Assembly: GCA_022705265.1 (NCBI GenBank)
Contig: JAKJEU010000083.1
Location: 1-6,686 of the forward strand
From: Pseudomonadota bacterium
GTDB taxonomy: Bacteria; Pseudomonadota; Alphaproteobacteria; JAKJEU01
Reading direction: 5' to 3'
DNA: 6,686 nucleotides
The position numbers and the translations under genes were made by a program. This document shows positions 1-6,241 of this stretch, piece after piece. Position 1 is the first letter of the stretch. Every line of letters begins with the position of its first letter. Below the pieces are notes generated by a model that worked only from the letters and a program-made list of their open reading frames with translations, was not told the origin of the DNA and ran no database searches.

Positions 1-111
1 GTTTCCAGCAATTATCAAAGGTTTAACCCCTGCTCTTCCAAGATAAATTCCCGCAGTATAACCAGCAGGTCCAGAACCAATAATTGCAACCTTTTCTCTT
101 ATGATAGGCAT
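1..111 (-). CDS. trxB: Thioredoxin reductase, N-terminal 37 residues (cut by window edge)
   Basis: The reverse strand reads MPIIREKVAIIGSGPAGYTA and continues GIYLGRAGVKPLIIAGN, open to the window edge. Residues 8-21 carry the Rossmann FAD-binding fingerprint GxGxxG (G12, G14, G17) in the form GSGPAGYTAG that is characteristic of bacterial thioredoxin reductases, followed by the IYLGRAGVKPL stretch typical of that family. The enzyme uses NADPH, through FAD and a redox-active CxxC, to reduce thioredoxin in the cytoplasm; the CxxC and NADPH domain lie outside the window, so they cannot be checked. The ATG is preceded by a good ribosome binding site, AAGGGAG, six bases away. It follows greA on the same strand by 33 bp with no terminator, so the two are probably co-transcribed. 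A related flavoprotein such as ferredoxin-NADP reductase of the TrxB-like type is possible but less likely, given the close match to TrxB. Confidence 0.85.
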   Translation of the reverse strand, partial: MPIIREKVAIIGSGPAGYTAGIYLGRAGVKPLIIAGN

Positions 112-117
112 AAATAA

Positions 118-124
118 CTCCCTT
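118..124 (-). promoter_or_regulatory. Ribosome binding site of trxB
   Basis: The minus strand reads AAGGGAG, a near-complete match to the anti-Shine-Dalgarno complement, with six bases before the trxB ATG. It lies in the 33-bp gap after greA and fixes the trxB start. Confidence 0.7.
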
Positions 125-144
125 AAAAAATATAAAATTATAAA

Positions 145-618
145 TTAAACATATTTAATGTCTAAAACTTCGTAAACTTTAACTCCTGATGGAACTTGTA
201 CAGAAACTTCATCGCCTTTTTTCTTGCCAATCAAAGCACGAGCAACAGGAGACTTAATCGAAATTTCTTTTTTATCCACATTCGATTCGTATTCGCCAAC
301 AATTTTATATGACAATTCATTATCATCTTCATCAACCAAATCAACGGTTGCACCGAAAACAACTGAATCGCTTTTAATCTTTTTGATATCAATCACATTT
401 ACACGGCTGATTACGCTTTCAAGCTCCATGATTCTTCCTTCAATAAAGCTTTGTTTTTCACGAGCCGAATGATATTCCGCATTTTCAGACAAATCCCCAT
501 GAGATCTTGCATCTGCAATGGCTGCGATAATATCTGGTCTTTCTTTTGTTTTAAGCCTTTTAAGCTCGTCATTTAATTTTTGAAAACCAGTCTCGGTCAT
601 TGGAATTCTTTCTTCCAT
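145..618 (-). CDS. greA: Transcription elongation factor GreA
   Basis: GreA enters the secondary channel of RNA polymerase and stimulates cleavage of the 3' end of backtracked RNA, releasing stalled complexes. With the ATG at 618 the protein has 157 residues, the usual length. Residues 1-77 form the N-terminal coiled coil; its tip, HGDLSENAEYH at 40-50, keeps the two acidic residues (D42 and E45, equivalent to D41 and E44 of E. coli) that coordinate the catalytic Mg2+. Residues 84-157 are the C-terminal FKBP-like domain, with the conserved SPVARALIGKKKGDEV stretch at 123-138. The frame can be extended three codons to a GTG at 627, but that codon lies inside the Shine-Dalgarno sequence, and MEERIPMT matches the start normally seen in this family. 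trxB follows 33 bp downstream; yqeY is divergent. The TTG/GTG-rich alternatives do not change the product. Confidence 0.97.
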   Translation of the reverse strand: MEERIPMTETGFQKLNDELKRLKTKERPDIIAAIADARSHGDLSENAEYHSAREKQSFIEGRIMELESVISRVNVIDIKKIKSDSVVFGATVDLVDEDDNELSYKIVGEYESNVDKKEISIKSPVARALIGKKKGDEVSVQVPSGVKVYEVLDIKYV

Positions 619-622
619 TTCT

Positions 623-630
623 CTCACCTC
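623..630 (-). promoter_or_regulatory. Ribosome binding site of greA (decides the start)
   Basis: The minus strand reads GAGGTGAG, with the AGGTG core six bases before the ATG at 618. The alternative GTG start at 625-627 is part of this site and would have no site of its own, which argues for the ATG. Confidence 0.7.
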
Positions 631-672
631 TAAATAAAAATTTTAAAATGTTTTTGATTTATTTCTTTTAAT

Positions 673-700
673 TTGCCAGTATATACATAACTGACATAAT
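673..700 (+). promoter_or_regulatory. Candidate sigma-70 promoter for yqeY-dnaG-rpoD
   Basis: TTGCCA (5 of 6 to TTGACA, at 673-678) and CATAAT (5 of 6 to TATAAT, at 695-700) are separated by 16 bases. Transcription would begin near 707, leaving a leader of about 27 bases with GAGG at 722-725, eight bases before the yqeY ATG. It is the best promoter-like pair in the divergent region, though in AT-rich DNA chance matches are common. Confidence 0.5.
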
Positions 701-706
701 AATAAA
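678..706 (-). promoter_or_regulatory. Weak candidate promoter for greA-trxB
   Basis: On the minus strand TATACT (5 of 6 to the -10 consensus, at 678-683) lies 17 bases after TTTATT (3 of 6 to the -35, at 701-706). The -35 match is poor and the region is AT-rich, so this is tentative. It overlaps the candidate promoter for yqeY on the other strand. Confidence 0.25.
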
Positions 707-733
707 AGTAAATTTCAATATGAGGTAATAATA

Positions 734-1195
734 ATGTTAAGAGAAGAATTGTCAAGTGCTTTAAAAGACGCTATGAAATCCAAGGAAAGTTCAAAGCTTT
801 CAACTATCCGTTTAATCCTTGCTGCTATCAAAGACAGAGATATCGCAGCAAGAACCGCAGACAACCGTAATGGTATCAGCGATGATGATATTTTATCTCT
901 TCTTCAATCTATGATTAAGCAAAGAAGAGAAAGTATCGATATGTATACAAAAGGAAAAAGAGAAGATTTAGCAGCAGAAGAACAAAAAGAAATCGAAGTT
1001 ATTTCTTTATTCCTTCCAAAACAATTAAGCGACGAAGAAATTGAAACAGCTGTAAATTCTTTGGTTGCTGAACTTAATTTGAACGGTATCAAAGACATGG
1101 GTAAGGCTATGGCTGGTTTGCGTGAAAAATATGCTGGTCAAATGGATTTTGGCAAGGCTTCTGGCTTTTTGAAAAACATTTTGAACAAGAAATAA
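734..1195 (+). CDS. yqeY: YqeY/GatB-tail family protein
   Basis: This 153-residue cytoplasmic protein belongs to the YqeY family, which resembles the C-terminal tail domain of GatB, the tRNA-binding part of the Asp/Glu-tRNA amidotransferase. Its own role is not established; it lacks the amidotransferase catalytic domains, and a tRNA-related function is only inferred from the fold. Family hallmarks are clear: LSTIRLILAAIKDRDIAAR at 22-40, MIKQRRES at 60-67, FLPKQLSDEEIE at 93-104 and the C-terminal DMGKAMAGLREKYAGQMDFGKA at 121-142. It is full length and mostly helical. The ATG has GAGG eight bases upstream. Standing directly before dnaG and rpoD it occupies the place that rpsU has in enterobacteria, an arrangement familiar from Alphaproteobacteria. 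No membrane segment or signal peptide is visible. Confidence 0.93.
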   Translation: MLREELSSALKDAMKSKESSKLSTIRLILAAIKDRDIAARTADNRNGISDDDILSLLQSMIKQRRESIDMYTKGKREDLAAEEQKEIEVISLFLPKQLSDEEIETAVNSLVAELNLNGIKDMGKAMAGLREKYAGQMDFGKASGFLKNILNKK

Positions 1196-1208
1196 ACAAC
1201 AAATAATT

Positions 1209-3017
1209 ATGGTTAAATACAGTGCGTCTTTTCTTGAAGAATTAAGGTCAAGGATTCCTGTTTCTGCTGTAATTTCTCGTAAAGTGAAGTTGCAAAGGAA
1301 AGGAAGTTCTCCACAATGGCTTGGACTTTGCCCTTTTCATAAGGAAAAGACGCCTTCTTTTACCGTAAACGACGACAAAGGTTTTTACCATTGTTTTGGT
1401 TGCGGAACCAGTGGCGATATCATCGATTTTGAAATGCAAATAAATCGCCTTTCTTTCATCGAAGCGATTGAAAAACTTGCCAAAGAAGCGGGAATGGTAA
1501 TTCCAAAATCAAGCCCGAAAGAAGTTGAAATCGAAAAGCAACGGGCTAATATTTACCAAGTAATGAGCATGACCGCCGATTATTTTCACGACAACCTTTA
1601 TACCGAAGAAGGAAGTGAAGCTCTTGAATACCTTAAAAAAAGAGGTTTGAACGAAGAAATAATCGCAAAATTTAAACTTGGTTTTGCACCAAAAGACCCA
1701 AACTCCTTAACAAAATATCTTAAAGTCCACGATGTCGAAGAAGACATGATGTTAAGGGCTGGGTTAATTAAAAAATCCGATAATAATCAGGCAAATTATA
1801 CATATTTTCGTGATCGTGTAATGTTTCCAATTACCGACGCCAAGGGAAGAGTTATTGCTTTTGGTGGAAGAATTATGGGAGATGGGCAACCAAAATATTT
1901 AAACTCTCCTGAAACCGAAATTTTTAACAAAGGCGAAAATCTTTATGGTTTAAGCCAAGCCATTTCATCAATCCGCGAATTTGACACCGCCATTTTGGTC
2001 GAAGGTTACATGGATGTTATAAGCTTGGTTAAGGCTGGCATTCCTTATGCTGTGGCTCCTCTTGGGACTGCTTTGACCGAAAAACAAGTAATGAAATTAT
2101 GGCATTATACTTCTGAACCTGCTGTTTGTTTTGATAATGATACTGCTGGTGCAAATGCGATGATAAAATCTGCGCTACGGACTTTGCCAATACTAAAAGC
2201 TGGATACAGCGTTAAATTCACGAATGTTGTCGGTGCAAAAGACCCTGACGAATTCATCGTGGCAAGAGGAAAAGAGGCTTTTTTAGAGCTGGATAAAAAA
2301 AATTTAGATGAGATTTTATGGAATTATTTGGTAAGCAATTATCGTTTTGAAACGCCTGAACACAAGGCTAAATTCGAAATGGAAATCGAAGCTCTTTTAA
2401 ATAATATAAAGGACGAAAAAGTAAAGGGTTACTACCTTGGCGATTTCAAACGACGCTTAAAAGAGCGAATTTACGGAAAACGGCTTTATAAAAAAGATTT
2501 AAGCAATAATTCCGTTTCAAAAGTATCCATCAAATCTGGCGTTAATGAAGCAAAATCTTTGATTGCATATTGTCTTTTGTTTCCTGAAATTGCCAAAAAC
2601 TTTGTCGAAGATTATTATAATTATCAGGTTTTAAAGATTGAACTTGATGAAATTAATAACTATCTTAACAAAGTCATGGATATTTTGACTTTGAAAAAAG
2701 ATATAAGCGAATCGGAATTAAAAGAAGAACTTGAAAAATCAAATTTAAACCATATTTATACTGCGGTTTCTTCTGAAATTGAAATTATCACAAGAAAGTT
2801 TAAACGAAAGTTTAAAGACGAAAGTGAAAAGCAAAAATTGGTAAAACAAGACTTTGGTTTAAGGCTTACAAATTACAAGATTTTCGCGATAAACAAAGAA
2901 ATTTCCATGATAAAGAGTCAAGCAAATAATGAAGATTTTTTAAATGACGGTACTTTGTGGGAAAGATATGTATTTTTAAAATCAGAAAAAGAAAAGCTTG
3001 AAAACTTAAATTTTTAA
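1209..3017 (+). CDS. dnaG: DNA primase DnaG
   Basis: DnaG makes the RNA primers for leading- and lagging-strand synthesis, acting with DnaB helicase at the fork. The 602 residues show the full domain order. The N-terminal CHC2 zinc domain has C41, H44, C62 and C65 (CPFHKEKTPSF and YHCFGCGTSGD). The RNA polymerase core includes YFRDRVMFPI at 199-208 and FGGR at 218-221. The Toprim metal site has E265 in VEGYMD and D309/D311 in FDNDTAG, followed by KDPDEFI at 344-350. The C-terminal region, about 445-602, is helical, lysine- and glutamate-rich, and fits the DnaB-binding domain, which varies much between lineages. The middle residue of the FDxD motif is Asn where Gly is usual; the metal ligands are kept. 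The gene starts 13 bp after yqeY, and no Shine-Dalgarno sequence is visible before its ATG, which suggests translational coupling or deliberately low yield. Confidence 0.98.
   Translation: MVKYSASFLEELRSRIPVSAVISRKVKLQRKGSSPQWLGLCPFHKEKTPSFTVNDDKGFYHCFGCGTSGDIIDFEMQINRLSFIEAIEKLAKEAGMVIPKSSPKEVEIEKQRANIYQVMSMTADYFHDNLYTEEGSEALEYLKKRGLNEEIIAKFKLGFAPKDPNSLTKYLKVHDVEEDMMLRAGLIKKSDNNQANYTYFRDRVMFPITDAKGRVIAFGGRIMGDGQPKYLNSPETEIFNKGENLYGLSQAISSIREFDTAILVEGYMDVISLVKAGIPYAVAPLGTALTEKQVMKLWHYTSEPAVCFDNDTAGANAMIKSALRTLPILKAGYSVKFTNVVGAKDPDEFIVARGKEAFLELDKKNLDEILWNYLVSNYRFETPEHKAKFEMEIEALLNNIKDEKVKGYYLGDFKRRLKERIYGKRLYKKDLSNNSVSKVSIKSGVNEAKSLIAYCLLFPEIAKNFVEDYYNYQVLKIELDEINNYLNKVMDILTLKKDISESELKEELEKSNLNHIYTAVSSEIEIITRKFKRKFKDESEKQKLVKQDFGLRLTNYKIFAINKEISMIKSQANNEDFLNDGTLWERYVFLKSEKEKLENLNF
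2794..2816 (+). repeat. Short tandem repeat inside dnaG
   Basis: The 11-base word GAAAGTTTAAA occurs twice with a 12-base period (2794-2804 and 2806-2816). In frame it gives a doubled basic RKFK at about residues 529-536 in the variable C-terminal domain of primase. It keeps the frame and is probably a local duplication in a tolerant linker or helix. Confidence 0.6.
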
Positions 3018-3024
3018 CTAGAAA

Positions 3025-3053
3025 TTAACTTTAAAGATAGTATAACTTATTAT
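3025..3053 (+). promoter_or_regulatory. Candidate internal promoter for rpoD
   Basis: In the 77-bp gap after dnaG, TTAACT (4 of 6 to the -35, 3025-3030) and TATTAT (5 of 6 to the -10, 3048-3053) are separated by exactly 17 bases. The predicted transcript would start near 3060, about 35 bases before the rpoD ATG at 3095 and ahead of its ribosome binding site. This gap is by far the largest between plus-strand genes in the window, which fits a regulatory role. Confidence 0.45.
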
Positions 3054-3074
3054 GAATATTTTTGTTAATGGGTC

Positions 3075-3085
3075 AAGGGGGAAGG
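3075..3085 (+). promoter_or_regulatory. Strong ribosome binding site of rpoD (decides the start)
   Basis: AAGGGGGAAGG is a purine-rich Shine-Dalgarno region whose GAAGG end lies nine bases before the ATG at 3095. A frame extension to a TTG at 3062 would translate through this site and begin almost at the predicted transcription start, so the ATG is preferred. Confidence 0.7.
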
Positions 3086-3094
3086 TTTTATACT

Positions 3095-5137
3095 ATGTGT
3101 CCAAAAACTGACGAAGATTTTTTATCCGAAGAAGAAAATGATGAAATCACATCATCGAAAATGAGTTCTGCTGTAAAGAAGCTTCTTGCAAAAGGAAAAG
3201 CAAGAGGATATGTTACCGCTGATGAAATAAATCTTGCCTTACCTCAGGATAAAGAAACATCCGAATTCATCGAAGATATTATGTCAACTATCTCCGACAT
3301 GGGAATTAATGTTATCGATTCTGTCGAAGAAGATGACGAAGAAGGTGACGAAGTCGCATTGGTTGACAGCGGTGATTTAATTGCTGCTACTGGTAAAACT
3401 GATGACCCTGTAAGAATGTACTTACGCGAAATGGGTGCTGTTGACTTGCTTTCTCGTGAAGGCGAAGTCGCAATTGCAAAGCGTATGGAAGCTGGCAATA
3501 ACCTTATGATTGGCTCTCTTTGCGAAAGCCCTCTTACAATGAGAGCGTTAAGCATGTGGCACAACGATTTGGTCGCTGGCAAAATGTTATTAAGAGAGAT
3601 TATCGACCTTGATGCCACTTACGACTCTGATGCCTTTTCTTCTGATACAAAATCAAAAGATGACGAAGAAGTAAAAGATTTAAAAGAAGAAAAAGAAGAA
3701 ATTGTTGAAGATCTTCCAAAAGAAAAGAAAAAAAGAGGAAGAAAGAAAAAACAAAAAGAAGAAAATTTCGACGAAGAAGATGAAGATGATGATATCGATA
3801 CAAGTTTCTTAGACGAAGAAGAAGGCTCGGCAGAGGAAGAAGAAGTAGAAGAAGACGAAGATAATAATTCTGTATCTTTGGCTCAAATGGAAACTTCTTT
3901 GATGCCTAAGGTTCTTGAAAGCTTTGAAAAAATCACTGCTACTTATCAAAAACTTAAAAAAGTCCAAGAACAAAGAATCGCTTTACTCATCGCTGGCAAA
4001 GAATCAAATGTTGCTAACGAAAAGAAATATGAAAAATTAAAACAAGAACTCGTCGCTTTAATCGAAGAAATCAGCCTCAACCCTGTAAGAATCGAACAAC
4101 TCGTGGACGAACTTAACAATGTTAACAAGCAATTAATCAACCTTGAAGGAAGATTAATGAGACTTGCGATGGGTTGCAAGATTAAAAGAGAAGATTTCTT
4201 AGACGCTTATAAAAACAACGAACTTGACCCTAATTGGATTGAAAAACTTTCTTCTAAAAACGGTAAAAATTGGAAAAACTTCCTTACAACTCACAGCAAA
4301 GAAATAGAAGAAATTAAAAATTCTATGGCTTCGTTGCTTGAAGACAAAGGTTTACCAATCCCTGAATTCCGTCGTATTTTCACCATGGTTAAAAAAGGTG
4401 AACAAGAAAGTACTAAGGCTAAAAAAGAAATGATTGAAGCAAATTTAAGGCTCGTTATTTCGATTGCAAAAAAATATACAAACCGCGGACTTCAATTCCT
4501 TGATTTGATTCAAGAAGGTAACATTGGCTTGATGAAGGCTGTTGATAAATTTGAATACCGCCGTGGTTATAAATTTTCAACCTATGCAACATGGTGGATA
4601 AGACAGGCTATTACTCGTTCAATTGCCGACCAAGCAAGAACAATTCGTATTCCGGTTCACATGATTGAAACCATTAACAAGTTGGTAAGAACCACAAGAC
4701 AAATCATTCACGAAGTTGGAAGAGAACCAACCCCAGAAGAATTGTCAGCAAGGTTGATGATGCCTGTTGAAAAAGTTCGTAAAGTAATGAAAATTGCAAA
4801 AGAACCAATCAGTCTTGAAACCCCAGTTGGTGACGAAGACGATAGCCATTTGGGAGATTTTATCGAGGATAAAGCAATCATGCAACCTCTTGATGCTGCT
4901 ATTCATTCTAATTTGCGTGCGACCTGCTCTTCTATTCTTGAAACCTTAACTCAAAGAGAGTCTATGGTGTTAAAAATGAGATTTGGTATCGGCATGAACA
5001 CCGACCACACATTGGAAGAAGTTGGGCAAAAATTCTCGGTTACTCGTGAAAGAATAAGACAAATCGAAGCAAAGGCTTTAAGAAAACTTAAACACCCAAG
5101 CCGTTCAAGAAAGCTTAGGAGCTTTTTAGACAACTAG
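3095..5137 (+). CDS. rpoD: RNA polymerase primary sigma factor RpoD (sigma-70)
   Basis: This is the housekeeping sigma factor that directs RNA polymerase core to most promoters. From the ATG at 3095 it has 680 residues. Region 1.1 covers about 22-76, and region 1.2 about 104-136 (DPVRMYLREMGAVDLLSREGE). The non-conserved region runs from about 137 to 440 and contains a lysine/glutamate-rich insert (188-257). Regions 2.1-2.4 lie at about 447-523, with NLRLVISIAKKYTNRGLQFL, the core-binding DLIQEGNIGLMKAVDKFEY, and the -10-reading and melting stretch FSTYATWWIRQAI. Region 3 is at about 526-600, and region 4 with its -35-reading helix-turn-helix at about 639-664 (TLEEVGQKFSVTRERIRQIE). Regions 1.1 to 4.2 are all present, so this is a group 1 sigma rather than RpoS or RpoH. 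It follows dnaG by 77 bp, with a candidate promoter and a strong ribosome binding site, and precedes yejB by 9 bp. Confidence 0.98.
   Translation: MCPKTDEDFLSEEENDEITSSKMSSAVKKLLAKGKARGYVTADEINLALPQDKETSEFIEDIMSTISDMGINVIDSVEEDDEEGDEVALVDSGDLIAATGKTDDPVRMYLREMGAVDLLSREGEVAIAKRMEAGNNLMIGSLCESPLTMRALSMWHNDLVAGKMLLREIIDLDATYDSDAFSSDTKSKDDEEVKDLKEEKEEIVEDLPKEKKKRGRKKKQKEENFDEEDEDDDIDTSFLDEEEGSAEEEEVEEDEDNNSVSLAQMETSLMPKVLESFEKITATYQKLKKVQEQRIALLIAGKESNVANEKKYEKLKQELVALIEEISLNPVRIEQLVDELNNVNKQLINLEGRLMRLAMGCKIKREDFLDAYKNNELDPNWIEKLSSKNGKNWKNFLTTHSKEIEEIKNSMASLLEDKGLPIPEFRRIFTMVKKGEQESTKAKKEMIEANLRLVISIAKKYTNRGLQFLDLIQEGNIGLMKAVDKFEYRRGYKFSTYATWWIRQAITRSIADQARTIRIPVHMIETINKLVRTTRQIIHEVGREPTPEELSARLMMPVEKVRKVMKIAKEPISLETPVGDEDDSHLGDFIEDKAIMQPLDAAIHSNLRATCSSILETLTQRESMVLKMRFGIGMNTDHTLEEVGQKFSVTRERIRQIEAKALRKLKHPSRSRKLRSFLDN
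3653..3865 (+). other. Low-complexity charged insert in the sigma-70 non-conserved region
   Basis: Residues 188-257 of RpoD are almost all Lys, Arg, Glu and Asp. An acidic/lysine helix-like part (188-208) is followed by a basic cluster at 209-221 (KEKKKRGRKKKQK) and then by acidic runs at 222-257 with stretches such as DEEDEDDDID and AEEEEVEEDED. At DNA level this gives a very purine-rich coding strand, including an unbroken 34-base purine run at 3718-3751. Acidic stretches at this place are known in alphaproteobacterial sigma factors; the basic cluster is less familiar to me. Confidence 0.8.
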
Positions 5138-5140
5138 GAG
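5136..5140 (+). promoter_or_regulatory. Ribosome binding site of yejB overlapping the rpoD stop
   Basis: AGGAG begins within the TAG stop codon of rpoD (5135-5137) and lies six bases before a TTG at 5147. This supports TTG as the yejB start and suggests that yejB translation is coupled to termination on rpoD. Confidence 0.7.
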
Positions 5141-5146
5141 TAAATA

Positions 5147-6241
5147 TTGCTTAGTTATGTTTTAAAAAGACTTTTATTAATTCCTGTAACAATCTTTGCG
5201 ATTATGCTTACCAATTTCGCTTTTGTGCAACTTGCACCTGGCGGGCCGATTGAAAACATTGCCGCAAAATTCCAAGGATTAAACACCGACGCAACCAGCA
5301 GAATTTCAGGTTCTGCTGGCGGTGATATTAAAAACCAAGCCACCGATTTAAAAAAAGACGGAAAATACCAAGGGACAAAAGGACTTGACCCCGAATTAGT
5401 CAAACGGCTTGAAAAACAATTTGGATTTGATAAACCAATTCATCAAAGATTTTTTATTATGATGAAAAACTATCTTTCCTTTGACTTTGGAAAAAGCTTT
5501 TATCGTGATGAAAAAGTAATCGATATAATCATATCGAAAATGCCTGTTTCCATGTCTTTGGGAATATTTTCAACGCTCATAATTTATCTTATTTCCATTC
5601 CTCTTGGCATTAAAAAAGCCATCAAAGCCGGCTCAAAATTCGACACTTATACAAGTTACATGATAATAGTTGGCTATGCTATCCCTGCATTTTTATTTGC
5701 GATATTCTTAATCGTTGTATTTTGTGGCGGGCGATATTTTCATCTTTTCCCTTTACGAGGACTTGTTTCCGATAATTTTGACGAACTTTCAATGGTGGGC
5801 AAAGTTTTCGATTACCTTTGGCATTTGTGCTTGCCTGTTACTTCTATGGTTATCGGAGGTTTTGCGGGGTTGACCGTCCTTACCAAAAATTCATTTTTAG
5901 AAGAACTTAACAAACAATATGTCATGACCGCAAAAGCAAAGGGTTGTTCAGAAAATCAAATTTTATACAAACATGTTTTTCAAAATGCCATGTTAATTGT
6001 GATTGCTGGCTTTCCATCTGCTTTAATTTCGATGCTTTTTACTGGTTCTGTATTGATTGAGGTTATATTTTCTCTTGATGGGCTTGGATTGCTTGGTTTC
6101 GAAGCCGTAATTAACCGAGATTACCCAATCATGTTTGCGACTTTGTACATTTTTGGGATACTTGGGCTTTTATTGAATATTATAAGCGATATTACATACC
6201 ATCTTGTCGACCCACGGATTGATTTCGAGGCAAGAAAATGA
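5147..6241 (+). CDS. yejB: Yej-type oligopeptide ABC transporter, inner-membrane permease YejB
   Basis: YejB and YejE form the membrane channel of the YejABEF importer, which takes up oligopeptides and, in enterobacteria, microcin C-type peptides. The 364 residues equal the E. coli YejB length as I recall it, and many segments agree closely: the N-terminal FVQLAPGGPIENIA (26-39), GLDPELVKRLEKQFGFDKPIH (79-99), IPLGIKKAIKAGSKFDTYTS (151-170), GYAIPAFLFAI (176-186), FPLRGLVSDNFD (201-212) and the C-terminal LVDPRIDFEARK. About six membrane segments lie near 9-29, 135-157, 172-193, 226-246, 281-304 and 328-349. The EAA loop that docks the ATPase is at 252-282 (KQYVMTAKAKGCSENQI). The start is TTG, chosen for its AGGAG site; the next Met, residue 20, lies inside the first membrane helix. 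It sits 9 bp after rpoD with no terminator between, and yejA is absent from this position. Confidence 0.94.
   Translation: MLSYVLKRLLLIPVTIFAIMLTNFAFVQLAPGGPIENIAAKFQGLNTDATSRISGSAGGDIKNQATDLKKDGKYQGTKGLDPELVKRLEKQFGFDKPIHQRFFIMMKNYLSFDFGKSFYRDEKVIDIIISKMPVSMSLGIFSTLIIYLISIPLGIKKAIKAGSKFDTYTSYMIIVGYAIPAFLFAIFLIVVFCGGRYFHLFPLRGLVSDNFDELSMVGKVFDYLWHLCLPVTSMVIGGFAGLTVLTKNSFLEELNKQYVMTAKAKGCSENQILYKHVFQNAMLIVIAGFPSALISMLFTGSVLIEVIFSLDGLGLLGFEAVINRDYPIMFATLYIFGILGLLLNIISDITYHLVDPRIDFEARK

Noticed and set aside
619..627. GreA starting three codons earlier at GTG 627
   Set aside because: The GTG is part of the Shine-Dalgarno sequence, and the ATG at 618 gives the usual GreA N-terminus.
697..733. 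Repeated TAATAATAA words in the divergent region as operator half-sites
   Set aside because: They are simple AT-rich direct repeats, one overlapping the -10 candidate and one next to the start codon, and they lack the symmetry of a typical operator.
3062..3094. Longer RpoD beginning at TTG 3062, adding 11 residues
   Set aside because: The extension runs through the strong ribosome binding site at 3075-3085, has no site of its own and would begin at the predicted transcript start; the ATG at 3095 fits better.
3244..3618. Minus-strand 124-codon open frame inside rpoD
   Set aside because: It mirrors conserved sigma regions on the plus strand, is Ser/Ile-rich as expected from antisense of AT-rich acidic codons, and has no start signal.
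3728..3735. AAAAAAAG as a programmed -1 frameshift site in rpoD
   Set aside because: The codon phase is AAG-AAA-AAA-AGA, not the A-AAA-AAG phase needed; no stimulatory hairpin is visible, and a shift would lose the essential sigma regions 2-4.
3600..3803. Minus-strand open frame with a Leu/Phe-rich, membrane-like translation
   Set aside because: It is the complement of the purine-rich Lys/Glu codons of rpoD; it has no ribosome binding site or family resemblance.
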